DNA from: Chitinophaga pinensis
GTDB taxonomy: Bacteria > Bacteroidota > Bacteroidia > Chitinophagales > Chitinophagaceae
NCBI GenBank assembly: GCA_945874755.1
Contig: CAMCHR010000001.1
Location: 23,914-87,913 of the forward strand
Direction of reading: 5' to 3'
DNA: 64,000 nucleotides
The notes beneath the pieces were generated by a model that saw nothing but the letters and a program-made list of their open reading frames with translations, did not search any database and had not been told where the DNA came from. The position numbers and the translations under genes were made by a program. This document shows positions 25,287 to 34,698 of this stretch, in pieces; the stretch's first letter is position 1; the number at the start of each line of letters is the position of its first letter.

Positions 25287-27407
25287 TTGCGACCAATCGT
25301 GAAAGCAGGTATACATATCGCCTTAGTGGGTAATCCCAACAGTGGAAAAAGTTCGCTTTTTAATGCCCTAACTGGTTTGCAACAAAAAGTAAGCAATTTC
25401 CCTGGGGTCACTGTAGATAAGAAAACAGGGGATCTAAAAATTGGCGTACATGAAAGTACCTTAATTGACCTGCCAGGCACCTACAGTTTTTATCCAAAAA
25501 GAGAAGACGAATGGGTAGCTTACAGAGTGTTAATGGGCGTGGATGAAGAAGTGAAAACAGATGTAATTTTATTAATTGCAGATGCAAGTAATTTAAAAAG
25601 AAATTTACTTTTCTGTAGTCAAATTATAGATTTAAAAATTCCTGTTGTGTTGGCACTCACCATGAATGACCTTGCACAAAAAAAAGGCATTAAAATTGAT
25701 ATCGCTGGACTGCAATCCGATTTAGGTATTCCAGTAGTCGCAGTGGACGCAAGAAAAAATAAAGGCTTGGGGGAATTAAAAAAAGTATTGGGCCAGATTA
25801 TTGAAACACCTCGTTCAAGAAATCAAAAAAGTTTTATTGACAATAAAAACCTTGCTCCTGCTGCCATTGAAGCATTTAAAAAAACATATCCTACACATAG
25901 TGACTATGCTGCTTTGCATTATCTGATGCACCATGAAACTTTTCCTTTGGACCAAGAAATGCAGGAAAATATAGAACAGATTGAACTTGCAACCGATTTT
26001 AACCACACCAAAACACAGGCGCAAGAAATCTTACAACGCTATCAACGCATTCAAGAGCTCATGAAAAAATGGGTGACAGAACCTGATCCAACTGCGAAGA
26101 AAAAAAGAACAGACCGTTTAGACAATATTTTATTGCACCGTGTAGGAGGATATATTATTTTATTAAGCGTTTTATTTTTATTGTTTCAGTCCGTCTTCTG
26201 GATGGCATCCTTCCCAATGGATGGCATTGAATGGATTTTTACCAATATCACAACTTATTTAAATCAAGTGTTACCAGAAGCTTGGTGGCAGGACTTATTG
26301 GTGAATGGATTTGTGGCGGGCATTGGTGGGATTGTGATTTTTGTGCCACAGATTATGATCTTATTTGGGCTCATCACTTTGCTAGAAGACACGGGCTATA
26401 TGGCTAGGATCAGTTTCTTAAGTGACAAACTCATGCGTAAAGTTGGATTGAATGGCAAGAGCGTGATGCCGATGATTAGTGGTTTTGCTTGTGCTGTGCC
26501 TGCTATTATGAGTGCTAGAAATATTGAAAATAAAAAAGAGCGCTTATTGACTATTTTAGTAACACCATTTATGAGTTGTAGTGCAAGGCTACCTGTCTAC
26601 ACTATTTTAATTTCTTTGGTGATAGACAATACCATGTATTTTGGTTTTTTAAGTTTGCAAGGATTGGTCATGATGGCACTTTATTTATTAGGTATTGTCA
26701 TGGCACTTGTAGCAAGCTTTATCCTGAAATTTTTTATTAAGATCAAAGAGAAAAGTTATTTTATTTTAGAACTACCTGTCTACCGCGCTCCACGCTGGGG
26801 TAATGTAGGGATGACGATGATACAAAAAGCAAAAATATTTGTAGTAGATGCAGGTAAAGTGATTATGATGATTAGTTTATTGTTGTGGTTCTTGAGTTCT
26901 TATGGACCAAGTGAAAAAATGGATCAGCTTAATACACAATATACATTGGCAATTAAAAGTAATCCAGCGCAAGAAGCACAATTAAAAAAACAATACAATA
27001 CCGATAAACTCGCTAATTCTTATGCTGGCTTATTGGGTAAAAAAATTGAGCCCATTATAAAGCCACTTGGTTATGATTGGAAGATTGGTATTGCGCTCAT
27101 TACATCCTTTGCAGCAAGAGAGGTATTTGTAGGCACGATGGCTACTTTATATAGTGTGGAGGAGGATAACAATAGTAGCTTAAGAGAAAAATTACGTGCC
27201 TCTGTTTGGCCTGACGGCAAACCCGTTTATAGTTTAGCCACTGCACTTTCCTTGATGGTGTTTTATGTACTTGCGATGCAATGTATGAGTACACTCGCTA
27301 TTGTGAAAAGAGAAACAGGTACTTGGAAATGGCCCACCATTCAATTTGTTATGATGACAGGACTAGCTTATCTATTAAGCTGGCTGACTTATGTGATTGC
27401 GAAGTAA
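25287..27407 (+). CDS. feoB: Ferrous iron transporter FeoB
   Basis: G-protein-coupled inner-membrane Fe(II) transporter, 706 residues. The GTPase part shows G1 GNPNSGKSS (15-23), the switch region VSNFPGVTV, G3 DLPG (61-64) and a G4 position reading TMND (usually NxxD). From about residue 285 follow the membrane helices with the Gate motifs (GFACAVPAIMSAR, TPFMSCSARLPVY). The start is a TTG at 25287; a GTG a few codons later is also possible. No feoA or feoC is adjacent, and no FeoA-like domain is fused to it. Convergent to bcp. Confidence 0.94.
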   Translation: MRPIVKAGIHIALVGNPNSGKSSLFNALTGLQQKVSNFPGVTVDKKTGDLKIGVHESTLIDLPGTYSFYPKREDEWVAYRVLMGVDEEVKTDVILLIADASNLKRNLLFCSQIIDLKIPVVLALTMNDLAQKKGIKIDIAGLQSDLGIPVVAVDARKNKGLGELKKVLGQIIETPRSRNQKSFIDNKNLAPAAIEAFKKTYPTHSDYAALHYLMHHETFPLDQEMQENIEQIELATDFNHTKTQAQEILQRYQRIQELMKKWVTEPDPTAKKKRTDRLDNILLHRVGGYIILLSVLFLLFQSVFWMASFPMDGIEWIFTNITTYLNQVLPEAWWQDLLVNGFVAGIGGIVIFVPQIMILFGLITLLEDTGYMARISFLSDKLMRKVGLNGKSVMPMISGFACAVPAIMSARNIENKKERLLTILVTPFMSCSARLPVYTILISLVIDNTMYFGFLSLQGLVMMALYLLGIVMALVASFILKFFIKIKEKSYFILELPVYRAPRWGNVGMTMIQKAKIFVVDAGKVIMMISLLLWFLSSYGPSEKMDQLNTQYTLAIKSNPAQEAQLKKQYNTDKLANSYAGLLGKKIEPIIKPLGYDWKIGIALITSFAAREVFVGTMATLYSVEEDNNSSLREKLRASVWPDGKPVYSLATALSLMVFYVLAMQCMSTLAIVKRETGTWKWPTIQFVMMTGLAYLLSWLTYVIAK

Positions 27408-27432
27408 AATTGGAACAAGAACCTACCGGAAC

Positions 27433-27897
27433 CTACCAACCAGAAATAGCTAAAATCTCGGCCGTATGGTCTTTTGTATCTGGTTTTTCAATGATATGCT
27501 GCACCATGCCAGCTTCGTCAATCAAAAAAGTGGTTCTTGAAGTGCCCATATAGGTCTTCCCCATGAACTTCTTTTGGCCCCAAAGATTGTATTTGTCTAC
27601 GATTTTCTTGTCTTCGTCTGCGATTAAAGAGAAAGGAAGCTCGTATTTATCGATGAATTTCACGTGAGAAGCCACCGAATCTACGCTGACCCCTAAAATA
27701 GCGATCCCCTTCTTAATCAATTTCTTATAATTATCACGCAAATTGCAAGCCTGGGCTGTACAACCTGGTGTATCGTCCTTTGGATAGAAGTATAAAACCA
27801 ATTTTTGCCCTTTAAAATCGGCGATTGAGACTGTTTTTCCGTGTTGATCGGCGCCTTTGAATGCTGGTGCCTTAGCCCCTTCTTTAATTACTGCCAT
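27433..27897 (-). CDS. bcp: Thioredoxin-dependent peroxiredoxin (Bcp/PrxQ)
   Basis: Reduces hydrogen peroxide and organic hydroperoxides using thioredoxin. 154 residues with the DDTPGCTAQAC motif: the peroxidatic Cys46 and the resolving Cys51, five residues apart as in atypical 2-Cys PrxQ enzymes. No signal peptide, so cytoplasmic. Convergent to feoB with a 25-base gap and no clear terminator, and divergent from the carB half gene. Confidence 0.93.
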   Translation of the reverse strand: MAVIKEGAKAPAFKGADQHGKTVSIADFKGQKLVLYFYPKDDTPGCTAQACNLRDNYKKLIKKGIAILGVSVDSVASHVKFIDKYELPFSLIADEDKKIVDKYNLWGQKKFMGKTYMGTSRTTFLIDEAGMVQHIIEKPDTKDHTAEILAISGW

Positions 27898-27998
27898 AAC
27901 ATGTTGTATTGTGGTGAAGATACGAATTAAAAAGGAGAAAATTGTTTCCCTTAAAATGGGTCGAATGCAGCCAAAAATTAATAGATTTGCACAATTTA

Positions 27999-28006
27999 TA
28001 TTTTTG
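27999..28006 (+). promoter_or_regulatory. -7 element abutting the carB-type start codon
   Basis: TATTTTTG matches TAnnTTTG and ends five bases before the ATG at 28012, so a transcript from it would be leaderless or nearly so. The -33 region is not convincing: the only TTTG nearby is at 27986-27989, too close. Confidence 0.4.
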
Positions 28007-28011
28007 TAGCC

Positions 28012-29658
28012 ATGCCAAGAGATATTACCATCAAATCCATTTTAATTGTAGGTTCTGGACCCATCATTATTGGACAAGCCTGCGAGTTTGACTATTCCGG
28101 ATCACAAGCCGCTCGTTCTTTGAGAGAAGAGGGTATCAAAGTGATTTTGATCAATAGCAATCCAGCTACCATCATGACCGATCCAATGATGGCGGACAAG
28201 GTTTATTTATTGCCGTTGACCATCGAAAGTATAGAGCAAATATTACAAGAAAACCAAATCGACGCAGTCTTACCCACCATGGGAGGACAAACTGCATTGA
28301 ACTTATGTAAGGAAGCGGACGAATTAGGTATCTGGGCGCAATACAATTGCAGAATGATTGGGGTGGATGTTGCTGCAATCAATACAGCAGAAGACAGAGA
28401 ATTATTTAGACAATTGATGGTGAAGATAGGAATTGCAGTAGCACCAAGTAGGGTTGCCAATAGTTTTTTAGAAGGAAAAGAATTTGCGCAAGTGATTGGC
28501 TTTCCTCTAGTAATAAGACCATCTTTTACATTAGGAGGAACAGGTGGCGGATTTGTACATGATGCAAGTGAATTAGACGCCGCATTAGAAAGAGGTTTGA
28601 AAGCATCCCCAATGCACGAAGTATTGGTAGAGAAAGCAGTGTTGGGATGGAAAGAATATGAATTAGAATTATTAAGAGACCAGGCGGATAACGTGGTCAT
28701 TATATGTACTGTAGAGAACTTAGATCCAATGGGTGTGCACACAGGAGATTCTATCACAGTCGCACCTGCAATGACATTGAGTGATACGGCTTTTCAGGAC
28801 ATGCGTAACAAAGCGATGTTGATGATGCGCAGTTTAGGTAATTTCTCTGGTGGATGTAATGTACAGTTTGCACAAAATCCAATCACAGAGGAATTGATTG
28901 CAGTGGAAATTAATCCACGTGTGTCAAGGTCATCTGCATTGGCATCCAAAGCAACAGGCTATCCTATTGCAAAGATTGCAGCAAAATTGGCGATCGGATA
29001 CCATTTAGATGAATTAAAAAATCAAATCACACAAACCACTTCTGCTTATTTTGAGCCAGCATTGGATTATGTGATTGTAAAAGTACCAAGATGGAATTTT
29101 GATAAATTCAAAGGCGCCAACGATACATTAGGATTACAAATGAAGAGTGTGGGAGAAGTGATGGCGATCGGAAGAAGCTTTACAGAAGCGATTCAAAAAG
29201 CATGTCAATCTTTAGAGAACGAAGCAATAGGATTGGGCTATTATGGTAAGAGCTTGATGAAGAACGAAGAATTGATGGAGTATATTAAGACCCCAAAATG
29301 GGATCGTATCTTCAGAATCAAAGATGCGTTGATGGGAGGCTCTACTGTAAGATCGATTGCAGCTGCCACAGGGATAGACAATTGGTTCTTATACCAAATC
29401 AGAATCATCTGTGATATAGAAAAAGAAATTGCAAAGTATGAACTTGCGAGTTTACCAACTGAGACATTGAAGGAAGCAAAGAAGCACGGATTTAGTGATT
29501 TACAAATAGCTAAAGTTTTACAAGGCAATGTATCGGATGACGAAGTGTACGAAAAAAGAAAAGCATTGGGCATTACCAGGGTATACAAAATGGTAGATAC
29601 TTGTGCTGCAGAGTTTGAAGCAAAGACGCCCTACTTCTATTCTACTTTCGAAAACTAG
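28012..29658 (+). CDS. Carbamoyl-phosphate synthase large subunit, N-terminal half
   Basis: 548 residues corresponding to the first half of CarB: an N-terminal pre-ATP-grasp domain (ILIVGSGPIIIGQACEFDYSG), the ATP-grasp carboxyphosphate synthetase domain (about 130-400, with VIRPSFTLGGTGGG and the VEINPRVSRSS metal-binding segment) and the oligomerisation domain to about residue 545. It ends with TPYFYSTFEN, the point where full-length CarB (about 1,070 residues) enters its second ATP-grasp half. No sequence of the second half follows in any frame, and carA is not in the window. This is either a natural split gene whose C-half lies elsewhere or a truncation. The ends are clean, which favours a split gene. 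Confidence 0.9.
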   Translation: MPRDITIKSILIVGSGPIIIGQACEFDYSGSQAARSLREEGIKVILINSNPATIMTDPMMADKVYLLPLTIESIEQILQENQIDAVLPTMGGQTALNLCKEADELGIWAQYNCRMIGVDVAAINTAEDRELFRQLMVKIGIAVAPSRVANSFLEGKEFAQVIGFPLVIRPSFTLGGTGGGFVHDASELDAALERGLKASPMHEVLVEKAVLGWKEYELELLRDQADNVVIICTVENLDPMGVHTGDSITVAPAMTLSDTAFQDMRNKAMLMMRSLGNFSGGCNVQFAQNPITEELIAVEINPRVSRSSALASKATGYPIAKIAAKLAIGYHLDELKNQITQTTSAYFEPALDYVIVKVPRWNFDKFKGANDTLGLQMKSVGEVMAIGRSFTEAIQKACQSLENEAIGLGYYGKSLMKNEELMEYIKTPKWDRIFRIKDALMGGSTVRSIAAATGIDNWFLYQIRIICDIEKEIAKYELASLPTETLKEAKKHGFSDLQIAKVLQGNVSDDEVYEKRKALGITRVYKMVDTCAAEFEAKTPYFYSTFEN

Positions 29659-29732
29659 GACAAACCAAATGCATTGGATTTAAAAATTCAATGTGCTAAA
29701 AAATAATTTATTTCAAAGTACAACCTAACAAA

Positions 29733-30701
29733 ATGAACGCAAAAGATATCGTAATTCAAAACGAAAAAGAAACAAGAGCAGGATTTGGAGATGGTATTTT
29801 AGAAATTGCGAGAGAAAATAAAAACGTCGTGGTATTGACAGCAGACTTGGCTGGTTCTTTTAAATTAGGACCATTGATGAAAGAACTACCAGAGCGTTTC
29901 ATTGAAGTAGGCATTGCAGAAGCCAATATGATTGGTATTGCTGCAGGCTTAACCATTGGTGGTAAAATCCCCTATACCACTACTTTTGCTGGATTTAGCA
30001 CAGGACGCGTGTATGATCAAATTAGACAAAGCGTTGCGTACTCAGATAAGAATGTAAAAATTTGTGCATCGCATGCAGGATTGACTTTAGGAGAAGATGG
30101 TGCAACACATCAAATATTAGAAGACATTGGTTTAATGAAAATGTTACCAGGCATGACCGTGATTGTACCATGTGATTATAACCAAACCAAAGCTGCAACA
30201 AAAATGATAGCAGGCTACGAAGGTCCAGTGTACTTAAGATTCGGTCGACCAAAATGGCCCAACTTTACCAAAGAAGATGGATCTGATTTTGTCATTGGTA
30301 AGGCGCAAATTTTAGCAGAAGGAACAGATGTAACGATTGTTGCATGTGGACACCTTGTATGGAAATCGATCGAAGCAGCAAAACAACTAGAAGCAGAAGG
30401 GATTAGTGTAGAAGTCATCAACTTGCATACCATTAAACCATTTGACGAAGCAGCGATTATCAAGAGCTTACAAAAAACAGGTTGCGTGGTGACTGCCGAA
30501 GAGCACAATGTAATTGGCGGTATGGGAGACGTAGTCGCACAAGCAGCAGCTAAACATTATCCAGTACCTGTAGAATTCATTGGCACGCAAGATACTTTTG
30601 GAGAGAGTGGTACACCGAATCAATTATTAACTAAATACGGATTGGATGCAGTGAATATTGTTGCTGCTGCAAAGAAAGTGATCGCGCGACGCAAGGGCTA
30701 A
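29733..30701 (+). CDS. Transketolase, C-terminal subunit
   Basis: 322 residues covering the pyrimidine-binding domain (about 10-175; IEVGIAEANMIGIAAGLTIGGK, SHAGLTLGEDGATHQ) and the C-terminal transketolase domain (about 190-315). With a separate N-terminal, thiamine-pyrophosphate-binding partner such proteins form a split transketolase of the pentose phosphate pathway. The partner is normally the adjacent upstream gene, but here the neighbour upstream is the carB half gene and no N-half is in the window. The 3' end overlaps convergent pdxH by 4 bases. Confidence 0.88.
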   Translation: MNAKDIVIQNEKETRAGFGDGILEIARENKNVVVLTADLAGSFKLGPLMKELPERFIEVGIAEANMIGIAAGLTIGGKIPYTTTFAGFSTGRVYDQIRQSVAYSDKNVKICASHAGLTLGEDGATHQILEDIGLMKMLPGMTVIVPCDYNQTKAATKMIAGYEGPVYLRFGRPKWPNFTKEDGSDFVIGKAQILAEGTDVTIVACGHLVWKSIEAAKQLEAEGISVEVINLHTIKPFDEAAIIKSLQKTGCVVTAEEHNVIGGMGDVVAQAAAKHYPVPVEFIGTQDTFGESGTPNQLLTKYGLDAVNIVAAAKKVIARRKG

Positions 30702-31342
30702 GGCGCTAGTCTAACTTTCACCCAATGTCCATTATCGTGCAGGCTGTATTGTAGGCGATCGTGTAAACGAGAGCTACGTCCCTGCCAAAATTCTATTTCA
30801 GTAGGATGAATAATATACCCACCCCAATCTGGAGGTAATGGTATAATGCCTTCTTTAAATTTTTCTGTATTTTCTGCAACAAGGTCTTCTAAGAATGCCC
30901 TGTCAGGAATGATTCTACTTTGTGGAGAGGACCATGCGCCCAATTGACTTCCAATGGGTCTAGAATGAAAATAGGTTTCACTTTCTTCTTTGCTAATTTT
31001 TTTGATGGTCCCTGTGATACGCACTTGACGCTCTAATTCTTTCCAGAAAAAGTTCATCGCTACATGAGGATGCGCTTCTACTTGCAATCCCTTTGCAGAA
31101 TCATAATTAGTGAAAAATATAAAACCTTCTGGGGTGTAGCCCTTTAATAACACCACACGAGATGCAGGTGCACCATTGGCTTTGATAGTGGACAATACAA
31201 AAGCGTTCACTTCGTCAATATTGCTTTCAATAGCATCGTTCCACCAAATGGTGAATTGATCCATTGGATGTTCCATGCTCGTAGCTTCATCCAAAGAAGC
31301 TAATTGGTAATCGCGACGGATATCAGCAATGTCTCTATTCAT
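30698..31342 (-). CDS. pdxH: Pyridoxamine 5'-phosphate oxidase
   Basis: FMN-dependent oxidase forming pyridoxal 5'-phosphate, 214 residues. The recognisable segments are ASRVVLLKGYTPEGFIFFTN (FMN site), SAKGLQVEAHPHVAMNFFW, RQVRITGTIKKIS, the SRPIGSQLGAWSSPQS active-site stretch and the C-terminal EFWQGRSSRLHDR ending. No signal peptide. Convergent with the transketolase gene, sharing 4 bases, with no terminator between the two. Confidence 0.96.
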   Translation of the reverse strand: MNRDIADIRRDYQLASLDEATSMEHPMDQFTIWWNDAIESNIDEVNAFVLSTIKANGAPASRVVLLKGYTPEGFIFFTNYDSAKGLQVEAHPHVAMNFFWKELERQVRITGTIKKISKEESETYFHSRPIGSQLGAWSSPQSRIIPDRAFLEDLVAENTEKFKEGIIPLPPDWGGYIIHPTEIEFWQGRSSRLHDRLQYSLHDNGHWVKVRLAP

Positions 31343-31370
31343 AAAGATATATTTAAAATAAAATTAAACA

Positions 31371-32465
31371 TTATTGCGCAGTATCCCTTACAGACTTCGT
31401 CGCATAAAGGATATTCACCACTGAAAGTAATAATAACATACCCACTAGTTGATGCAATTGAGCCATCCACTCAAAATTTCCCCAAGTTCCAGGAATAATA
31501 TGTTTACTTGTCAATACAGAGAACACGCCAAGTAATACTTGCAACAATACAAAGTACAAAGGCAACCTATTGACATTACTCCAAAATAAATTTCCCTGAA
31601 TTTTACGCATTTGTACCACCCAATAAATAATGATTGCCAATAAAATATAGGCCAAGCCACGATGCACAAAATGAATCCAAGTGGTATTATCAATTGCATT
31701 TAAGAAGAAACTTTCCTTGCCCATTAAATGCGTGGGGATCCACTCCCCATTGATAGTTGGCCATGTGCTTGCTACATTTGCAGCTTTATGTCCTGCCATT
31801 AAAGCGCCATAGATTAATTGTAAAAACAAGCCTCCAAGTACGACCCAAGCCCAAACACGAAAGCCTTTAAAACTTTGTTGTGCTTCTGCACTTAAATATG
31901 CTTTTTCAACAGGTTTTACTTTTAAAGAAAGCGCAAACCAATAGGTATAAGATAGTAAGCCCAATGCAAAAATAAAATGTAAGGCTAAGCGGGTAGGTTT
32001 TACATACACCGCATCCCCTTCTAAGCCACTTGCAACCATGATCCAACCAATCCCACCTTGCAAAGCACCTAATAAAAATAAAACCACCAAGGGACGAATC
32101 ATGGCAGGTTGGAAATATTTTTTGACTATAAAATAAATAAATCCAAAAGCAAATACCAAACCAATGGTACGTGCCCATAAACGGTGGAACCATTCCCAAA
32201 AAAAGATGAACTTAAAATTATCAATCGTAAAATCAAAATTCAATAATTGAAATTGCGGCGTCGTTTTATATTTTTCAAATAAGGCCTGCCATGCCGCTTG
32301 ATTCATTGGAGGCAAAGTGCCAGTGACTACATCCCATTCTGTAATAGACAAGCCGCTCCCAGTTAAACGTGTAATCCCACCAAGGGCTATTTGTACAATG
32401 GTCATGGCTACTCCAAGGATCAGCCAATTGGCAACAGCGCGAGATTTCTTGTCTTGTAATTCCAT
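31371..32465 (-). CDS. ctaA: Heme A synthase (COX15/CtaA)
   Basis: Inner-membrane monooxygenase converting heme O to heme A for cytochrome oxidase, indicating aerobic respiration. 364 residues with eight membrane helices in two repeated four-helix halves. Conserved haem-ligand histidines are visible in EWFHRLWAR and HFIFALG in the first half and in HFVHRGLAY and QLHQLVGM in the second. The N-terminal GGITRLTGSGLSITEW is typical of the long proteobacterial and mitochondrial type. No ctaB or cox genes lie in the window. Confidence 0.93.
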   Translation of the reverse strand: MELQDKKSRAVANWLILGVAMTIVQIALGGITRLTGSGLSITEWDVVTGTLPPMNQAAWQALFEKYKTTPQFQLLNFDFTIDNFKFIFFWEWFHRLWARTIGLVFAFGFIYFIVKKYFQPAMIRPLVVLFLLGALQGGIGWIMVASGLEGDAVYVKPTRLALHFIFALGLLSYTYWFALSLKVKPVEKAYLSAEAQQSFKGFRVWAWVVLGGLFLQLIYGALMAGHKAANVASTWPTINGEWIPTHLMGKESFFLNAIDNTTWIHFVHRGLAYILLAIIIYWVVQMRKIQGNLFWSNVNRLPLYFVLLQVLLGVFSVLTSKHIIPGTWGNFEWMAQLHQLVGMLLLLSVVNILYATKSVRDTAQ

Positions 32466-32714
32466 AGATAAATTTACTTCTAACTAGTTCAATATGATAT
32501 GGGACCTAAGCCCTTAAATGACATACACAAAGTTACTAAGTAAATCTACAAGGACGTCGAATTCAAAGCAATAATCACCATCATAATGTAGATTGATTTT
32601 ACTTTGTGAAAAAGAATAAAGGGATCTACTTAAGAACTTGAACAAAATTGATCAAGTATCCATACTTCAGTATCAACTGACTTTGATATATTTGAACTTA
32701 ATAAATAAATAGAT
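32466..32714. other. Intergenic region with inverted repeats between ctaA and rnhB
   Basis: No coding potential. An inverted repeat pairs CAAAGT and AATCTACA (32528-32550) with TGTAGATT and ACTTTG (32587-32606) around a 36-base loop that contains the palindrome GACGTC. A second small palindrome, AAGTATCCATACTT, lies at about 32655-32668. A -7 box is at 32687-32694. The repeats do not look like a rho-independent terminator. Confidence 0.5.
32687..32694 (+). promoter_or_regulatory. Candidate -7 element of rnhB
   Basis: TATATTTG matches TAnnTTTG, 21 bases before the TTG start codon of rnhB. A -33 element at normal spacing is not obvious. Confidence 0.4.
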
Positions 32715-33293
32715 TTGCCCAAACTCCTTAATTACTATCAAGCCGACAAACTGGAGGCCGGCTGCGACGAAGCGGGAAGGGGTTGTTATGCAGGGCCAGT
32801 CTTTGCCGCAGCAGTGATTTTGCCAAAGGATTTTTACCATCCTTTAATCAATGATAGCAAGAAATTAAGTGAAAAGCAAAGAGCAATATTGGCTCCCATT
32901 ATTAAAAAAGCAGCCATCGCATGGGCCATTGGCAGTCAGACCCCCGTTCAAATTGATGAGATCAATATTTTAAAAGCGAGCATAAAGAGTATGCACCTTG
33001 CCCTGGATCAATTAAAGAAACGTCCACAATTTATTGCAGTAGATGGGAACAGATTTTACCCGTATAAAAAAATACCGCACCAAACCATCATTAAGGGCGA
33101 TGGGCTATATGCCCATATAGCCGCTGCCAGTATCCTTGCAAAAACTGCACGTGATGCCTATATGATTGAGTTGCACAAAAAGTACCCACAGTATGGATGG
33201 GACCAGAATAAAGGATACGGCACCGCTGCGCATCGCGCAGCCATCGCCCTTCATGGCCTTTGTGATGCACACCGAAAAAGTTTCAAGATTTAA
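32715..33293 (+). CDS. rnhB: Ribonuclease HII
   Basis: Cleaves RNA of RNA-DNA hybrids and removes misincorporated ribonucleotides. 192 residues with the catalytic acidic residues in GCDEAGRG (Asp18, Glu19), AVDGNRF (about 110) and TARDAYM (about 146), and the NDSKKLSEKQR segment of the family. The start is a TTG at 32715, the only one giving the expected N-terminus. Convergent with tsaC. Confidence 0.94.
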   Translation: MPKLLNYYQADKLEAGCDEAGRGCYAGPVFAAAVILPKDFYHPLINDSKKLSEKQRAILAPIIKKAAIAWAIGSQTPVQIDEINILKASIKSMHLALDQLKKRPQFIAVDGNRFYPYKKIPHQTIIKGDGLYAHIAAASILAKTARDAYMIELHKKYPQYGWDQNKGYGTAAHRAAIALHGLCDAHRKSFKI

Positions 33294-33338
33294 TTTACTT
33301 AATTGAATCCTCCAAAGGATCAACTTTACTAATTAGGA

Positions 33339-33947
33339 CTAAAAGTCCCAAACCCCAGCGCCTTGGCGAATCACTTGGTAAGCATCGGTCGTGCAATCCA
33401 CCACGGTCGAAGGTGTGACACCTCCTATTCCACCATCCACCACCATATCAATTTGATTACCCCAGTTTTCATAAATAATTTCAGGATCAGTATACTCTTC
33501 TACTTCCTCCCCCGGAAAACTCGTCGATAAAATTGGATGCCCCAATGTTTTGATAATAGAAACTGCAATTAAATTATCTGGGATTCGAAGCCCAATATTT
33601 TTTTTCTTAGACTGTAAAATTTTAGGCACTTCTTTACTAGCAGGTAAAATAAAAGTGAATGGTCCAGGCAATGCTTTTTTTAAAATGCGGAACAAACTAT
33701 TGTCAATACTCTTTGCATATAAACTTAAGTCACTTAAATCGGCACAAATAAAACTAAGGTTTGCTTTCTCAGGATCCACTTTTTTTATGGCACAAATTTT
33801 CTCAATCGCATCCTTATTTAAGATAGAACAGCCCAATCCATAAATCGTATCTGTGGGATAAGCAATGATACCCCCAGATTGCAGACAATCCGCTACCATA
33901 GCTAGTTGTCTAGGTTGAGGATGTGTGGGATGAATTTGTATTAGCAT
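33339..33947 (-). CDS. tsaC: L-threonylcarbamoyladenylate synthase (YrdC/Sua5 family)
   Basis: Makes threonylcarbamoyl-AMP for the t6A37 modification of tRNAs. 202 residues with the N-terminal GGIIAYPTDTIYGLGC motif, KKVDPEKANLSFIC, the LPGPFTFILPAS segment and LRIPDN. It has no C-terminal Sua5 domain. A YciO-type paralogue is possible since YciO proteins share the same fold and size, and the sequence alone does not decide this. Confidence 0.85.
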   Translation of the reverse strand: MLIQIHPTHPQPRQLAMVADCLQSGGIIAYPTDTIYGLGCSILNKDAIEKICAIKKVDPEKANLSFICADLSDLSLYAKSIDNSLFRILKKALPGPFTFILPASKEVPKILQSKKKNIGLRIPDNLIAVSIIKTLGHPILSTSFPGEEVEEYTDPEIIYENWGNQIDMVVDGGIGGVTPSTVVDCTTDAYQVIRQGAGVWDF

Positions 33948-34014
33948 AAAGTTGAAAGGTATAAATACCCATTTAATTGCCTTAAAAATAGCCTTAATTT
34001 GGTAAAAGAAAATA

Positions 34015-34662
34015 ATGTTTCCAATCGTCTACTTAGAAGAGAAAATTTTGACCCGAAACGCGGTGACAGCTTCTATCGAACAACAGGAAGACTGTAAAGT
34101 GATCTACCAAACTGGCTCTATTGAAGCAATGCAGGCGTATATCAACAACACAAAGGAAAAAATTGCACTCTGCATTTTATCCGATGATTATGGACACCAA
34201 AGCTTGCTTAACCTCATTCAAGTCATTCGTGCATGCAATAGTTACACCTATATCTTATTAAAGTCCAACGAAAAGCAAATCAACTCCATTTGTTATCTAA
34301 TGAAGCATGGTCTTAATGGCATCTTTTTTACAGATGAACCCATGATTGATTTAAAACAATGTGTACAAAGAAAAACTAAGTTTAATTTATCTGCAGACAA
34401 ATGCAAGCTCATTACAAAAAATGTATTGCAAGGCATTGATATTAAAGCCTTAAACTATAATAAAAATCCTTTAACGGAGAATGAGGTAAAATTTATTCAA
34501 GCCTGCACCAAGGATTATAGTTATGAGCAGATTGCGGCATATTTACAAAAAAGTGTCTATACCATTTACGGTTATAGAGATCGAATTTTTAAAAAGTTAG
34601 CAGTAAAACAAAGGACCGCCATGGTGATGACAGCCCTCAAAAGAAATTATATCGATTTATGA
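34015..34662 (+). CDS. LuxR-type regulator with degenerate receiver domain
   Basis: 215 residues. The C-terminal 63 residues (about 153-215; LTENEVKFIQACTKDYSYEQ, then TIYGYRDRIFKKL) form a LuxR/FixJ-type helix-turn-helix. The N-terminal 120 residues have the alternating pattern of a response-regulator receiver, but key residues are changed: the acidic pair is Glu8-Glu9, the phospho-acceptor region reads ILSDDYG (Asp57/Asp58) and the conserved lysine near the end of strand 5 is replaced (IFFTDEP). No histidine kinase is adjacent. It may be phosphorylation-independent. Target unknown. Confidence 0.75.
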   Translation: MFPIVYLEEKILTRNAVTASIEQQEDCKVIYQTGSIEAMQAYINNTKEKIALCILSDDYGHQSLLNLIQVIRACNSYTYILLKSNEKQINSICYLMKHGLNGIFFTDEPMIDLKQCVQRKTKFNLSADKCKLITKNVLQGIDIKALNYNKNPLTENEVKFIQACTKDYSYEQIAAYLQKSVYTIYGYRDRIFKKLAVKQRTAMVMTALKRNYIDL

Positions 34663-34698
34663 AATTGAAAAAGAATTGAACTTAAATTTTTATACTAC

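Noticed and set aside
27408-27432. Possible terminator between convergent feoB and bcp
   Set aside because: Only 25 bases with no stem-loop and no T run.
29659-29732. Continuation of the CarB C-half in another frame after the stop (frameshift)
   Set aside because: The short gap holds no CarB-like sequence in any frame and the next gene begins cleanly at 29733.
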